Positions 14,993 to 22,685 of a stretch of DNA of 32,202 nucleotides are shown in pieces. Position 1 is the stretch's first letter. Every line of letters begins with the position of its first letter. The notes below the pieces were generated by a model, which saw only the letters and a program-made list of their open reading frames with translations, searched no databases and had not been told where the DNA came from. The translations under genes were made by a program, and so were the position numbers. The DNA comes from Bacillota bacterium. Its GTDB lineage: Bacteria; Bacillota; Clostridia; Oscillospirales; Ruminococcaceae. Location of the stretch: contig JAEWWW010000117.1 in the NCBI GenBank assembly GCA_023396215.1, positions 1 to 32,202 of the forward strand. Direction: 5' to 3'.

Positions 14993-15067
14993 GGCGCCAT
15001 AGCCAAGAGGTAAGGCAGAGGTCTGCAAAACCTTTACTCCCCGGTTCAAATCCGGGTGGCGCCTCCA
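14993..15067 (+). tRNA. tRNA-Cys (anticodon GCA)
   Basis: The acceptor stem GGCGCCA/TGGCGCC is perfect. The anticodon loop CTGCAAA gives GCA, the T-loop has GGTTCAAATCC, and CCA is encoded. The CCA end overlaps the 5' arm of the terminator hairpin. Confidence 0.96.
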
Positions 15068-15110
15068 AATAAAAACACCAGTCTTTTGAGACTGGTGTTT
15101 TTATTTGGAG
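15063..15110 (+). terminator. 22-bp perfect terminator hairpin of the tRNA operon
   Basis: The arms 15063-15084 and 15089-15110 are perfectly complementary around a TTTG loop, with a T5ATTT segment inside the 3' arm. The 5' arm includes the CCA and the last base of the tRNA-Cys acceptor stem, so the precursor could misfold unless processed. The stem is symmetrical and could also terminate leftward transcription. Confidence 0.85.
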
Positions 15111-15160
15111 TACGCCTGCGGGCGGGTTATCGGTTCGCTCCGCTCACTTGAAGTACGGAC

Positions 15161-15240
15161 GGGGTAGCTCTCAGCCCGCTATATATCAGAAACCTGCGGC
15201 TGTTTTACCTGTGTTTTGTTTCTGCACCGAGAGCTATCCC
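15161..15240. other. Spaced inverted repeat downstream of lysR
   Basis: GGGGTAGCTCTC (15161-15172) and GAGAGCTATCCC (15229-15240) match at 11 of 12 positions across 56 nt, ending just before the lysR stop codon. It may form a long-range stem in the lysR 3' UTR. The rest of 15111-15244 shows nothing else. Confidence 0.45.
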
Positions 15241-15244
15241 AGCC

Positions 15245-16129
15245 TTAAGCCTTGCGCAGGAGGACTGCATGTTTTTTCATATACCGCCAGAAAAGCTGGC
15301 CCGCTTCGTTGAGCATATGACTTTTGCTGTAGGCCAGTATCAGCCGGCTTTTTACCGTTTCGTCAAAATCGAGGATGATGTTTTCGGTCTGGGTCTGCTG
15401 AACCGCCACCTGTTTCATAAAGATGGCCACCCCCTTGCCCTGCGATACAAGGTGATGGATGGTTTCGGCCGAGCTGCCCTGATAGAGGACTTTAGGTGAA
15501 AATCCGGCCTGCTGGCAGGCGTTCAAGCTGTATTCATACAACTGGGTATCCTTGCCCAGCATGATGAAGGGCGACTTTTCAAACGCCTTCAGCGACACCC
15601 GCTGCCCCGTCTTATAGAGGGAACCCTTGGGCACCACCAGCGCCAGCTCGTCCTCAAAAAGGGTCATATAGTTCCAGCTGCCCTTATCGGGGTTCACCGA
15701 CCGCAACAACCCCAGCGGGCAGCTTCCGCTACTCATCAGGTCGGGGATAGCGGCGTTTTGACTCTCATGCACCTGCAGGTCGATGTGTGGGAATTCAGCC
15801 AGAAAATCAATCACAAAGTGGGTCAGGCCATAGTACTCCCATATCGGCACCACCGCAAGGCGCAGAACGTTATCGGTGGAGCAGACGTCGCTTAAAAGCT
15901 GGTGGTAATGCGCCATAAAATCCGGCGCCTTTTGGTGCAGCCGCTTGCCCGCCTCGGTCAATTGGGCGCTGCGTTTTGAACGGTCAAAGAGGGTGACGCC
16001 CAGCTCTTTTTCAAGGCCCTGTATCTGCTTGGATAGGGTGGGCTGGGTCATAAACAGCTCGTCCGCCGCCTTTTGAAAACCGCCCGCATCCACAATTTTG
16101 AGAAAGACTTCCAACTGCTTCAGGTTCAT
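15245..16129 (-). CDS. LysR-family transcriptional regulator
   Basis: The protein has 294 residues, the usual LTTR length. The N-terminal winged helix-turn-helix (about 1-60) has MNLKQLEVFLKIVDAGGF, AADELFMTQPTLSKQI and LEKELGVTLFDRS. It is followed by a two-lobed effector domain with QGKGVAIF near the end. The start at 16129 has GGGAG just upstream. It is transcribed divergently from the fucose-isomerase-like gene, the usual arrangement for an LTTR and its target. A TTCC-N5-GGAA palindrome sits just upstream of its start. The much longer open frame running to 17446 is antisense to the isomerase and is not real beyond this start. The effector is unknown. Confidence 0.92.
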   Translation of the reverse strand: MNLKQLEVFLKIVDAGGFQKAADELFMTQPTLSKQIQGLEKELGVTLFDRSKRSAQLTEAGKRLHQKAPDFMAHYHQLLSDVCSTDNVLRLAVVPIWEYYGLTHFVIDFLAEFPHIDLQVHESQNAAIPDLMSSGSCPLGLLRSVNPDKGSWNYMTLFEDELALVVPKGSLYKTGQRVSLKAFEKSPFIMLGKDTQLYEYSLNACQQAGFSPKVLYQGSSAETIHHLVSQGKGVAIFMKQVAVQQTQTENIILDFDETVKSRLILAYSKSHMLNEAGQLFWRYMKKHAVLLRKA

Positions 16130-16140
16130 AATCTCCCACT

Positions 16141-16157
16141 CATTCCTTTCTGGAATG
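16141..16157. promoter_or_regulatory. Candidate LysR-type operator
   Basis: CATTCC-TTTCT-GGAATG is a perfect 6-bp dyad with T-N11-A geometry (TTCC-N5-GGAA). It lies in the divergent lysR/isomerase intergenic region, 12 nt from the lysR start and 20 nt upstream of the isomerase -35 box. Confidence 0.6.
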
Positions 16158-16176
16158 AATAGTAGCACAAAACGAT

Positions 16177-16205
16177 TTGATTGTAAAATATTTTTTTTGT
16201 ATATT
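16177..16205 (+). promoter_or_regulatory. Sigma-A-type promoter for the isomerase-like gene
   Basis: TTGATT (16177-16182) and TATATT (16200-16205) have a 17-nt spacer containing a run of eight T. Confidence 0.7.
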
Positions 16206-16252
16206 AAAAACAAATAAGGCCGATACAGGCCTTTTATAGGGGGAACGCAACG

Positions 16253-17521
16253 ATGAAAATTCAATTGGCTTTTTTTGCATCCAAACGTTATTGGAACGAC
16301 GATGCCAAGCTTCAGCAGGCATACGGTCGAATGAAGGACGACCTTTCGGGGCTTTCGCAGCAGGCTGCCTTGATACTGGAGGAGGCTGATGTGGAAAACG
16401 CGCTGCAGGGCGGCGACTGTTTGGTGGTTGTGCCCATGAGCGGCGCGGTGCAGCGGATGATACTGGCCGCAGCCGGCAGATACCGCACAGTGGTTTTGTA
16501 CCCCGCCTACATTCAGGGCAATGCGGGCAAAGAGCAGGAAGATGAGATGCTTAAAAATAACGCGGCGCCCACAACCATGGACTGCTGGGCGGTTCTCAGA
16601 CGCACCCACGAGCATGTATGCATCGCGCTGAATAAAACCGAGCTGGATAAATGTGTCCGGGTGTTCCGCGCTTACAACGCCATGCAGGGCGCAACCCTTC
16701 TGCTGATAGGCAACACCGAGCCTTGGGTTATCAGCAACAGCGCAGACCTCACCCAGTATGAAAAGCTGGGGGTTAAAATCCGCCAGATTGAGCAGGAAGA
16801 GGTGGCGCAGCTTTACCGCTCGCTTTCCGACGATGCCGGCGCAGAGTACTACAGCTACTTCAAGGGCGATGAAAAAGAAACGGTAGAGCCCACCGACGCC
16901 GACGTCAAGGCCTCCTGCCGGATGGCAGCCGCCCTGATACAGATTACCGAGAAGTACAATGCCGACGGCATCGCGCTGGCTTGCTTCAACCTGCTGGCCG
17001 AAGGCACCAACTGCTGCCTGGGCGTCAGCTACATGAACGACTGCACCCGCTACATCGCCTCCTGCGAAGGGGATGTGGACAGCGCCGTTACCATGCTTGC
17101 CATGAAGCAGCTGGCAAACACCAAGCTGTGGATGGCAAACCCGGGCATCCACCCCGACGGTACCATCAACTTCTCGCACTGCACCGCCCCCCTGAGCATG
17201 TATGACAACAAAAAATGTACATACACGCTGCGCAACCACCACGAAAGCGGCATCGGCACCAGCCTTCAGGTGGAGTACCCCGTAGGCAGCAAGGTCACCG
17301 CCTGCCGCATCTCGGACAACGCAGAAAAGATGACGGTGCAGACCGGCGTCACACTGACAGGGGAGTACGAGGGGGCTTGCAGAACACAGGTTTATGTGAA
17401 GTTTGACGACTTCAACCGCTACCTCGACACCGCGCTGGGCTGCCATCAGGTGTTCGCATTCGAAGACATTGCCGACGAAATGCGTATGCTGGGCAAACAG
17501 CTGAAGCTGGAAATTTTATAA
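16253..17521 (+). CDS. L-fucose/arabinose isomerase-like protein (COG2407-type), substrate unknown
   Basis: The protein has 422 residues and is cytosolic. The C-terminal half carries the sugar-isomerase signature: a small-residue helix, then SCEGDVDSAVTML (270-282, containing the metal-site Glu/Asp), LWMANP, and the NFSHCTAPL His-Cys block (306-314). The N-terminal half looks like the Rossmann-like domains of the fucose isomerase fold. Full fucose isomerases are about 590 residues, so this belongs to the shorter fucose-isomerase-like group whose members are mostly uncharacterised. It is divergent from a LysR gene with an operator-like dyad between them, and is followed by a strong hairpin. 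Activity on an aldose is an inference. Confidence 0.7.
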   Translation: MKIQLAFFASKRYWNDDAKLQQAYGRMKDDLSGLSQQAALILEEADVENALQGGDCLVVVPMSGAVQRMILAAAGRYRTVVLYPAYIQGNAGKEQEDEMLKNNAAPTTMDCWAVLRRTHEHVCIALNKTELDKCVRVFRAYNAMQGATLLLIGNTEPWVISNSADLTQYEKLGVKIRQIEQEEVAQLYRSLSDDAGAEYYSYFKGDEKETVEPTDADVKASCRMAAALIQITEKYNADGIALACFNLLAEGTNCCLGVSYMNDCTRYIASCEGDVDSAVTMLAMKQLANTKLWMANPGIHPDGTINFSHCTAPLSMYDNKKCTYTLRNHHESGIGTSLQVEYPVGSKVTACRISDNAEKMTVQTGVTLTGEYEGACRTQVYVKFDDFNRYLDTALGCHQVFAFEDIADEMRMLGKQLKLEIL

Positions 17522-17543
17522 CATCCGCCTGCCAAAGGCAACC

Positions 17544-17579
17544 ACCCGCCCCGGAAAGCAACCGCTTTCCGGGGCGGGT
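17544..17579 (+). terminator. Hairpin 1 of a duplicated pair, after the isomerase-like gene
   Basis: A 16-bp perfect stem (17544-17559 with 17564-17579) has an AACC loop. The tail TAGGG is poor in T. It is nearly identical to the hairpin at 17783-17818. Confidence 0.7.
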
Positions 17580-17581
17580 TA

Positions 17582-17782
17582 GGGTATCAAAGGATTGATA
17601 CCCTTCACAAGGGGGACTTCGTGTCCTGCGCAAAACCTGTGGGTTTTGCGTCCAGCTGTCCCCCTCGTGAGCACCCCCAAGCAAAACTGCCCGCTCACCG
17701 CGGGCAGTTTTAGCGGTATCGCTCCGGCGGCGCATGTCCGCCTGCGCGATATATTTTGTAAATTTACTCTTTTGACAGTCTG
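17582..17782. repeat. Hairpin-rich non-coding element between duplicated terminators
   Basis: In order it contains: GGGTATCAA/TTGATACCC (17582-17603); a nested structure with outer arms AGGGGGAC/GTCCCCCT (17610-17617, 17658-17665) and inner arms CGCAAAACC/GGTTTTGCG (17629-17637, 17642-17650); and a 12-bp A4-stem-T4 hairpin AAAACTGCCCGC/GCGGGCAGTTTT (17683-17694, 17700-17711). Short frames on both strands are by-products of the palindromes. I judge it a dispersed repeat or a structured RNA, not coding. Confidence 0.6.
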
Positions 17783-17826
17783 ACCCACCCCGGAAAGCAA
17801 CCGCTTTCCGGGGTGGGTTTTGTTTT
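17783..17826 (+). terminator. Hairpin 2 of the duplicated pair, with T-rich tail
   Basis: A 16-bp perfect stem (17783-17798 with 17803-17818) and an AACC loop, followed by TTTGTTTT. It differs from hairpin 1 only by a G-C to A-T pair change on both arms. Confidence 0.8.
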
Positions 17827-17889
17827 GGTGATTGTGCAAACCTTTGCAAGGACAAAGTTATGCAACGTGATAAAATTAACGACAAGCGA

Positions 17890-17919
17890 TTGACAATCTC
17901 TCAGGTTGGAGTATATTAT
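17890..17919 (+). promoter_or_regulatory. Sigma-A promoter of the Liv transporter operon
   Basis: A perfect TTGACA (17890-17895) is followed by TATATT at 17912-17917 (16-nt spacer) or TATTAT at 17914-17919 (18-nt spacer). It gives a 5' leader of about 200 nt before the binding-protein gene. Confidence 0.75.
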
Positions 17920-17971
17920 ATAAAAAACGGCGTTAAACAAACCGATTTCATCTGATTTTTGGTTAATGTTT

Positions 17972-17995
17972 CCGCAGGTCTCTGCGGTTGTTTTT
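17972..17995 (+). promoter_or_regulatory. Terminator-like hairpin in the leader of the Liv operon
   Basis: CCGCAG/CTGCGG with a GTCT loop is followed by TTGTTTTT. It lies 50 nt downstream of the promoter and could be an attenuator. No recognised riboswitch aptamer was identified. Confidence 0.5.
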
Positions 17996-18005
17996 AGGTC
18001 AGCAT

Positions 18006-18019
18006 TGAAAACGTTTGCA
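18006..18019. promoter_or_regulatory. cre-like / LacI-family operator in the Liv leader
   Basis: TGAAAACGTTTGCA matches the catabolite-responsive element consensus TGWNANCGNTNWCA at all but one position. It lies about 90 nt downstream of the -10, consistent with a roadblock site for CcpA or for the LacI-family protein encoded at 24570. Confidence 0.55.
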
Positions 18020-18121
18020 AAACCAAGTATGTATCTGTCGATATTTGTTAAAGGCCCGGCCTTTGCGGACGGCAGTGCAGAATAGAGGACCCCTCAAAAA
18101 ATGAATTTGGAGGAACAATTC

Positions 18122-19312
18122 ATGAAACGTATCGTAAGCCTACTGCTGACAGTATGTCTGGTAGCGATGCTGGCCGCTTGCGGCGGCAATCAGCCCTCTT
18201 CCAGCGCACCCGGCGGTGAAAGCTCCGGCACCCCCTCTTCCAGCGCTCCCACAGGCGACATCGTCATCGGTGTGCTGCAGGACATCACCGGCCCCACCTC
18301 GACACTGGGCAAGATGGTTGAGGCAGGCGCAACCTGGGGCGTTGAAGAAATCAATGCCAACGGCGGCGTAAACGGCCGCAAAATCCGTCTGGTTACCTAC
18401 GACACCAAGGGCGACGTGAACGAGGCCATCAACGCCTTTACCCGTGCCGTCACCACCGATAAAGTATCGGCGGTTATCGGACCTCCCGTTGCCAACATCG
18501 CTCTGGCCATCGCCCCCATCTCTGAGAACTACAATGTTCCTGTTCTGGGCTTTGCGCTGGACACCAAGTGCCAGCTGAAAGCAGACGGCACCCCCTACAA
18601 AAACATGTTTGCCTTCCAGCCCAACGCAAACCAGCAGGGCGCTATCATGGCAAGATACGCTATGAAAAACGGCTTTAAATCCTTCGGCATCATCTACAAC
18701 GAAGGCAATGCCTACTCCGTTTCTCTGAAAACTCCTTTTGCCGAGGCTGTTACCGCTGAAGGCGGCAAGGTTCTTCAGGAAGTTCCTTACACCGCCAACG
18801 ACAAAGACTTTAAAACCCTTCTGGCTAAGATTACCGCCGAGAATGTGGACGCTATCTTTGTTCCCAACTACACCCAGGAGCTCATCCTCATTGCCCAGCA
18901 GGCTCGCGCCATCGGCTTTGAAGGCGCTCTCATCTGCGGCCTGGATGCCTGCCCCCCCTTCAACAACCTCTTTGGTGAAGACGCCGACAACATCTTCTTC
19001 ATCAACAACGTGGACGACACCGAGCCCGACCTGCAGGCTATGATTAAGGCTGTTAAAGAGAAGACCGGTATCGACGCCACCAACAAGTTCTTCCTTGGCT
19101 ATGACGTTGCCAACATCCTGGGCAAAATAGTTGCCGAAGTAGGCGACGACCCCGCCGCCATCCAGAAGGCTGTTGAGCAGGTCAGCAATTACGACGGCCT
19201 CACCGGTAGCATCACCATCGACCCCAAAACCCATATGCCCGTTGGTCTTGAAATGGTTATGTTCACCTACGAAGGCACAACTCCCAAGATGCTGGAGCGT
19301 TACTCCGCATAA
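18122..19312 (+). CDS. Liv/HAAT-type ABC transporter substrate-binding lipoprotein
   Basis: The protein has 396 residues. A lipoprotein signal with a KR start, hydrophobic core and lipobox LAAC (Cys20) is followed by a Ser/Gly/Pro linker. The mature region is a type I periplasmic-binding fold beginning IVIGVLQDITGPTSTLG and containing AVIGPPVANIALAIAPI. It belongs to the branched-chain amino acid/amide/aromatic-acid HAAT group; the ligand cannot be read from sequence. GGAGG sits 8 nt before the ATG at 18122, which is preferred over an ATG at 18101. It is the first gene of a transporter operon and is separated from the permeases by a terminator, as expected for an abundant binding protein. Confidence 0.92.
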   Translation: MKRIVSLLLTVCLVAMLAACGGNQPSSSAPGGESSGTPSSSAPTGDIVIGVLQDITGPTSTLGKMVEAGATWGVEEINANGGVNGRKIRLVTYDTKGDVNEAINAFTRAVTTDKVSAVIGPPVANIALAIAPISENYNVPVLGFALDTKCQLKADGTPYKNMFAFQPNANQQGAIMARYAMKNGFKSFGIIYNEGNAYSVSLKTPFAEAVTAEGGKVLQEVPYTANDKDFKTLLAKITAENVDAIFVPNYTQELILIAQQARAIGFEGALICGLDACPPFNNLFGEDADNIFFINNVDDTEPDLQAMIKAVKEKTGIDATNKFFLGYDVANILGKIVAEVGDDPAAIQKAVEQVSNYDGLTGSITIDPKTHMPVGLEMVMFTYEGTTPKMLERYSA

Positions 19313-19323
19313 GCTTTGACCGG

Positions 19324-19365
19324 ACCGGGGCCTGACAGTTTTCTTTAGGCCCCGGTTATTCTTTT
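19324..19365 (+). terminator. Intra-operon terminator between binding protein and permease
   Basis: A 10-bp perfect stem (ACCGGGGCCT/AGGCCCCGGT) with a 13-nt loop is followed by TATTCTTTT. It probably allows partial read-through, giving excess binding protein. Confidence 0.75.
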
Positions 19366-19402
19366 ATCACCTACGATACCTACCAGGAGGAGGGGATTCC
19401 CG

Positions 19403-20275
19403 ATGTCGTTACAGATTGCCCTGAACGGATTAGCGCTGGGCTCTGTGTATGCCTTGATATCTACCGGATTCTCAATTATATTCAACGTATTAAAATTTTC
19501 TAATTTTTCCCACGGGGCAATGATGACATTCAGCGCCTTTTCGGGCTATTACCTTGCAGCGGCAAGCGGTATGGGCCTTGTTCCCACTGTTTTGGTCGCA
19601 ATACTAACCGGCGCCGCCGTGGCTCTAATGGGGGAGTTTGTGGCTTTTAGACGCCTTTTAATCAGAGGCACCTCGCCGATCTATTTTTTTGTGTCTTCTA
19701 TCACCCTCGGTACCCTGCTTGAGGGCCTTGTCACCCTGAAGGTGGGTGCAAACTTCTACAACTATCCCCGCTTTTTTAAATCCGCAACCATCAAACTGGG
19801 CTCTCTGGTGGTTTCCACCTCGGACGCTATCATGTTTGTTTGCAGTTTTATTGCACTTGTTCTGCTGGCCTATCTGGTACAGAAAACCAAGATGGGTCGT
19901 GCGCTGCGTTCGGTGAGCTTCGACCGTGACACCGCCTCGCTGATGGGGATCGACGTCACCCGGGCCATCCAGTTCGCGTTCATTCTGGCCGGTGCGCTGG
20001 CCGGGCTTGCGGGCGTGTTCCTCGGCATCAACTACACCCTTTATCCCACACTGGGCAGCCTGGTTGTAAAAGGCTTTGTCGCCTCGGTCATTGGCGGTCT
20101 GGGCAGCCTGCCCGGCGCGGTTATCGGCGCAATGCTGCTGGGCGTGGTTGAAACGCTGCTGACCCATTGGGTCGGCTCGGGCTACACCCCGGTATTTACT
20201 TTCCTGATAATGTTGGTCTTTCTGCTGGTGCGTCCTCAGGGCATCTCCGGCTCCAACGTTCAGGAAAAAGCGTAG
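19403..20275 (+). CDS. HAAT ABC transporter permease, LivH-type
   Basis: The protein has 290 residues and about eight membrane helices. The start NGLALGSVYALISTGFSII and the segments KFSNFSHGAMM and VVKGFVASVIGGLGSLPGA are the classic LivH features; the latter is the ATPase-coupling loop. AGGAGGAGG lies about 10 nt before the ATG. It forms the channel with the LivM-type protein encoded 15 nt downstream. Substrate specificity is not apparent. Confidence 0.93.
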   Translation: MSLQIALNGLALGSVYALISTGFSIIFNVLKFSNFSHGAMMTFSAFSGYYLAAASGMGLVPTVLVAILTGAAVALMGEFVAFRRLLIRGTSPIYFFVSSITLGTLLEGLVTLKVGANFYNYPRFFKSATIKLGSLVVSTSDAIMFVCSFIALVLLAYLVQKTKMGRALRSVSFDRDTASLMGIDVTRAIQFAFILAGALAGLAGVFLGINYTLYPTLGSLVVKGFVASVIGGLGSLPGAVIGAMLLGVVETLLTHWVGSGYTPVFTFLIMLVFLLVRPQGISGSNVQEKA

Positions 20276-20290
20276 GGGAGGAGCAAAGCA

Positions 20291-21178
20291 ATGGAACTAT
20301 ATCTATCAATCCTTACGCAGATTTTCATCACCCTCGTTTCGGTCGTAGGGGTATTTGTTCTGACCGGCATGACCGGCATGTTCAGTCTGGGGCAGGCGGC
20401 TTTCATGGCCATCGGCGCCTATACATCCGGTCTTTTGGTAATCAAGCTTAACCTCGCGTTTCCCATCGCCTGCGTCATCGCCGTAAGCGTTGCGGTGCTG
20501 GTGGGCTACGTTGTGGGCCTGCCCACCGTTCGCCTGCGCCGCGACTACATTTCGCTGGTTACACTGGGCTTCGGCGAAGCGATTACCGCTCTGCTCAACC
20601 GTGCAACCCCCATCACCGGCGGCGCCTCCGGCCTCACCGGTATTCCGAAAAAGACAACCCTGCTGCTGGCCTTCCTTTCCACCGTGGTGGTGGTTATGAT
20701 TGTCGCTTGGTTTAAGACCTCCAAGTATGGCCGCCAATGCATTGCCGCCCGCAGCGACGAGCTGGCCGCCAAGGCCATGGGCATCAATGTGGCGCGCACC
20801 AAGATGTTTGCATTTTTACTTTCGGTCAGCGTTACCGCCTACAGCGGCTGCCTGTACGCTTTTTACACCACCTATGTGGACCCCACCATCTTCGGCTGGA
20901 AAAAGAGCGCCGACTGGGTTATCATGGTATTCTTCGGCGGTGTTAACAGCCTCACCGGCTCGATACTTTCCACCTTTGTTCTCAGCGGTCTGCCCGAGGT
21001 TCTGCGTTCTCTGCTGAACTACCGCAGCATCATCTATGCGGTACTGGTGCTTTTGGTTATCAACTTTAAGCCCTCCGGCCTGCTGGGCGAATGGGAGCTA
21101 AGCCCCAGAGGCATCCGCCAGCTGAAGAACAAGCTGACCCAGCGCAAACCATCTGCCGGCAAAGGAGGTAGCAAGTAA
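20291..21178 (+). CDS. HAAT ABC transporter permease, LivM-type
   Basis: The protein has 295 residues and multiple membrane helices. The family blocks are GMTGMFSLGQAAFMAIGAY near the N-terminus, LPTVRLRRDYISLVTLGFGE, an AAKAMGINV loop and a VVFFGGVNSLTGSI-like coupling region. A basic C-terminal tail follows. GGGGAGGAG is the ribosome binding site. Its stop codon overlaps the next start (TAATG at 21176-21180), indicating translational coupling to the ATPase gene. Confidence 0.93.
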   Translation: MELYLSILTQIFITLVSVVGVFVLTGMTGMFSLGQAAFMAIGAYTSGLLVIKLNLAFPIACVIAVSVAVLVGYVVGLPTVRLRRDYISLVTLGFGEAITALLNRATPITGGASGLTGIPKKTTLLLAFLSTVVVVMIVAWFKTSKYGRQCIAARSDELAAKAMGINVARTKMFAFLLSVSVTAYSGCLYAFYTTYVDPTIFGWKKSADWVIMVFFGGVNSLTGSILSTFVLSGLPEVLRSLLNYRSIIYAVLVLLVINFKPSGLLGEWELSPRGIRQLKNKLTQRKPSAGKGGSK

Positions 21179-21942
21179 TGGCTTTGTTGGAAGTAAAGGA
21201 CATATACAAAAGCTTCGGCGGCGTTAAAGCCATTCAGAGCTTCTCGATTGAGGCGGACAGAGGGCAGATTCACGGCATCATCGGCCCCAACGGCGCCGGC
21301 AAAACCACCATCTTTAACGTTATCTCGGGCGTTTATGCCGCCGACAGCGGCAGCGTCGCCCTCGACGGCGTTGACATCAGCAAAATGGAGCAGCACCTGA
21401 TTACCCGGAAGGGGATGGGGCGCACCTTTCAGAACATTCGTCTGTTTAAGGGCCTGAATGTTCTCGAAAACACCCTTTGCGCCTTTGACCCCACCTCGAA
21501 ATACGGCCCCTTGGGCGGGCTGCTGCCCATCCCCAAGCGCTTTTCCGAAGAAAAACGCGGCAGAGAAATCTGCGAGCACTACCTCACAATGGTCGGCCTT
21601 AAGGACTATATGAAGGAACGGCCCGAGAACCTTGCCTACGGCATGCAGCGCAGGCTGGAGATTGCCCGTGCGCTTACCTGCCAGCCCAAGATACTGCTCT
21701 TGGACGAGCCGGCGGCGGGCCTGAACCCCACCGAGGTCGGGGAGCTGACCGAGCTGATTCAGCAGTTGTCGGAGGAAATCGGCTTTGGCATTCTGCTGAT
21801 TGAGCACCGCCTTGAGCTGGTCATGAGCATCTCTCATACCATTCATGTGCAAAGCTTTGGAAAAACCATCGCTGTGGGCACGCCTGCCGAAGTGCAGCAA
21901 AACCCCGAAGTAATTGAAGCTTATCTGGGCAAGGAGGAATAA
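21178..21942 (+). CDS. HAAT ABC transporter ATPase, LivG-type
   Basis: The protein has 254 residues. Walker A is GPNGAGKTT, the Q-loop region is FQNIRLF, the signature is the LivG-type variant LAYGMQRRLEIARAL, Walker B is ILLLDEPAAGLNP, and the H-loop is IEHRLELV. It powers the LivH/LivM pair as a heterodimer with the LivF-type ATPase encoded 4 nt downstream. Its start overlaps the LivM stop by one base. Confidence 0.95.
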   Translation: MALLEVKDIYKSFGGVKAIQSFSIEADRGQIHGIIGPNGAGKTTIFNVISGVYAADSGSVALDGVDISKMEQHLITRKGMGRTFQNIRLFKGLNVLENTLCAFDPTSKYGPLGGLLPIPKRFSEEKRGREICEHYLTMVGLKDYMKERPENLAYGMQRRLEIARALTCQPKILLLDEPAAGLNPTEVGELTELIQQLSEEIGFGILLIEHRLELVMSISHTIHVQSFGKTIAVGTPAEVQQNPEVIEAYLGKEE

Positions 21943-21946
21943 GGCC

Positions 21947-22651
21947 ATGGCTATGCTGAAAGTAGTTGATTTAAGCGTCAGCTATGGGTATGTAGAGGCG
22001 CTGAAGTCTGTGAGCGTTGAGGCCGAGGAAGGCGAGATCTACAGCATCATCGGCTCCAATGGCGCCGGAAAAACCTCTCTGCTGCGCGCGATATCCGGGC
22101 TGGTGAAGCCCAAAGCCGGATGTGTGGAGTTCATGGGCGAAAAGCTGCCGGTGAAGCCCCACAAGATTGTACAAAAGGGCATTGTCCATGTACCCGAAGG
22201 GCGCAGAACCTTCTCGGGTCTGACCATTCAGGATAACCTGCTGGTGGGCGGCTTTTTGTACCACGGCAAAGACACCGAGAAGGATTTGGAGGAGCAGTAC
22301 AAGCTTTTCCCCATTCTCTCCGAACGCAAAAACCAGTTTGCGGGTACCCTTTCGGGCGGCGAGCAGCAGATGCTGGCCATTGCCCGGGGAATGATGTCCC
22401 GCCCCAAAATCATCCTGCTGGATGAGCCCAGCCTCGGCCTGGCACCCATCATCATCAACCAGATATTCAAGCTGATTGAGCAGATTCGCGAGATGGGCGT
22501 CACCGTGTTTCTGGTGGAACAAAACGCCCGCAAGGCGCTTTCCATCTGCGACAAGGCCTGCGTGCTGGAAAACGGCATAATTAGCATCTGCGGCACCGGC
22601 AAAGAGCTGCTCAGTTCCGACGTGGTGAAAAAAGCCTATCTGGGTGCCTGA
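21947..22651 (+). CDS. HAAT ABC transporter ATPase, LivF-type
   Basis: The protein has 234 residues. Walker A is GSNGAGKTS, the signature LSGGEQQMLAIARGM, Walker B IILLDEPSLGLAP, and the H-loop VEQNA. The VPEGRRTFSGLTIQDNL segment is typical of LivF. The ATG at 21947 follows GGAGG by 9 nt; upstream in-frame starts lie inside the LivG gene and lack a ribosome binding site. The dehydratase gene begins 34 nt downstream, so uptake and the first catabolic step appear co-transcribed. Confidence 0.95.
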   Translation: MAMLKVVDLSVSYGYVEALKSVSVEAEEGEIYSIIGSNGAGKTSLLRAISGLVKPKAGCVEFMGEKLPVKPHKIVQKGIVHVPEGRRTFSGLTIQDNLLVGGFLYHGKDTEKDLEEQYKLFPILSERKNQFAGTLSGGEQQMLAIARGMMSRPKIILLDEPSLGLAPIIINQIFKLIEQIREMGVTVFLVEQNARKALSICDKACVLENGIISICGTGKELLSSDVVKKAYLGA

Positions 22652-22685
22652 CAGGTACAGCATACAATAAAGGATTTGGTGCATT

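Noticed and set aside
15245..17446. Single 733-codon minus-strand frame
   Set aside because: Only the part from 16129 down to 15245 has LysR sequence. The upstream part is antisense to the isomerase-like gene and reads as GC-biased shadow.
17595..17783. Short ORFs (about 60-150 codons) on both strands of the hairpin cluster
   Set aside because: They are explained by the palindromic repeats, lack ribosome binding sites and show no protein-like composition.
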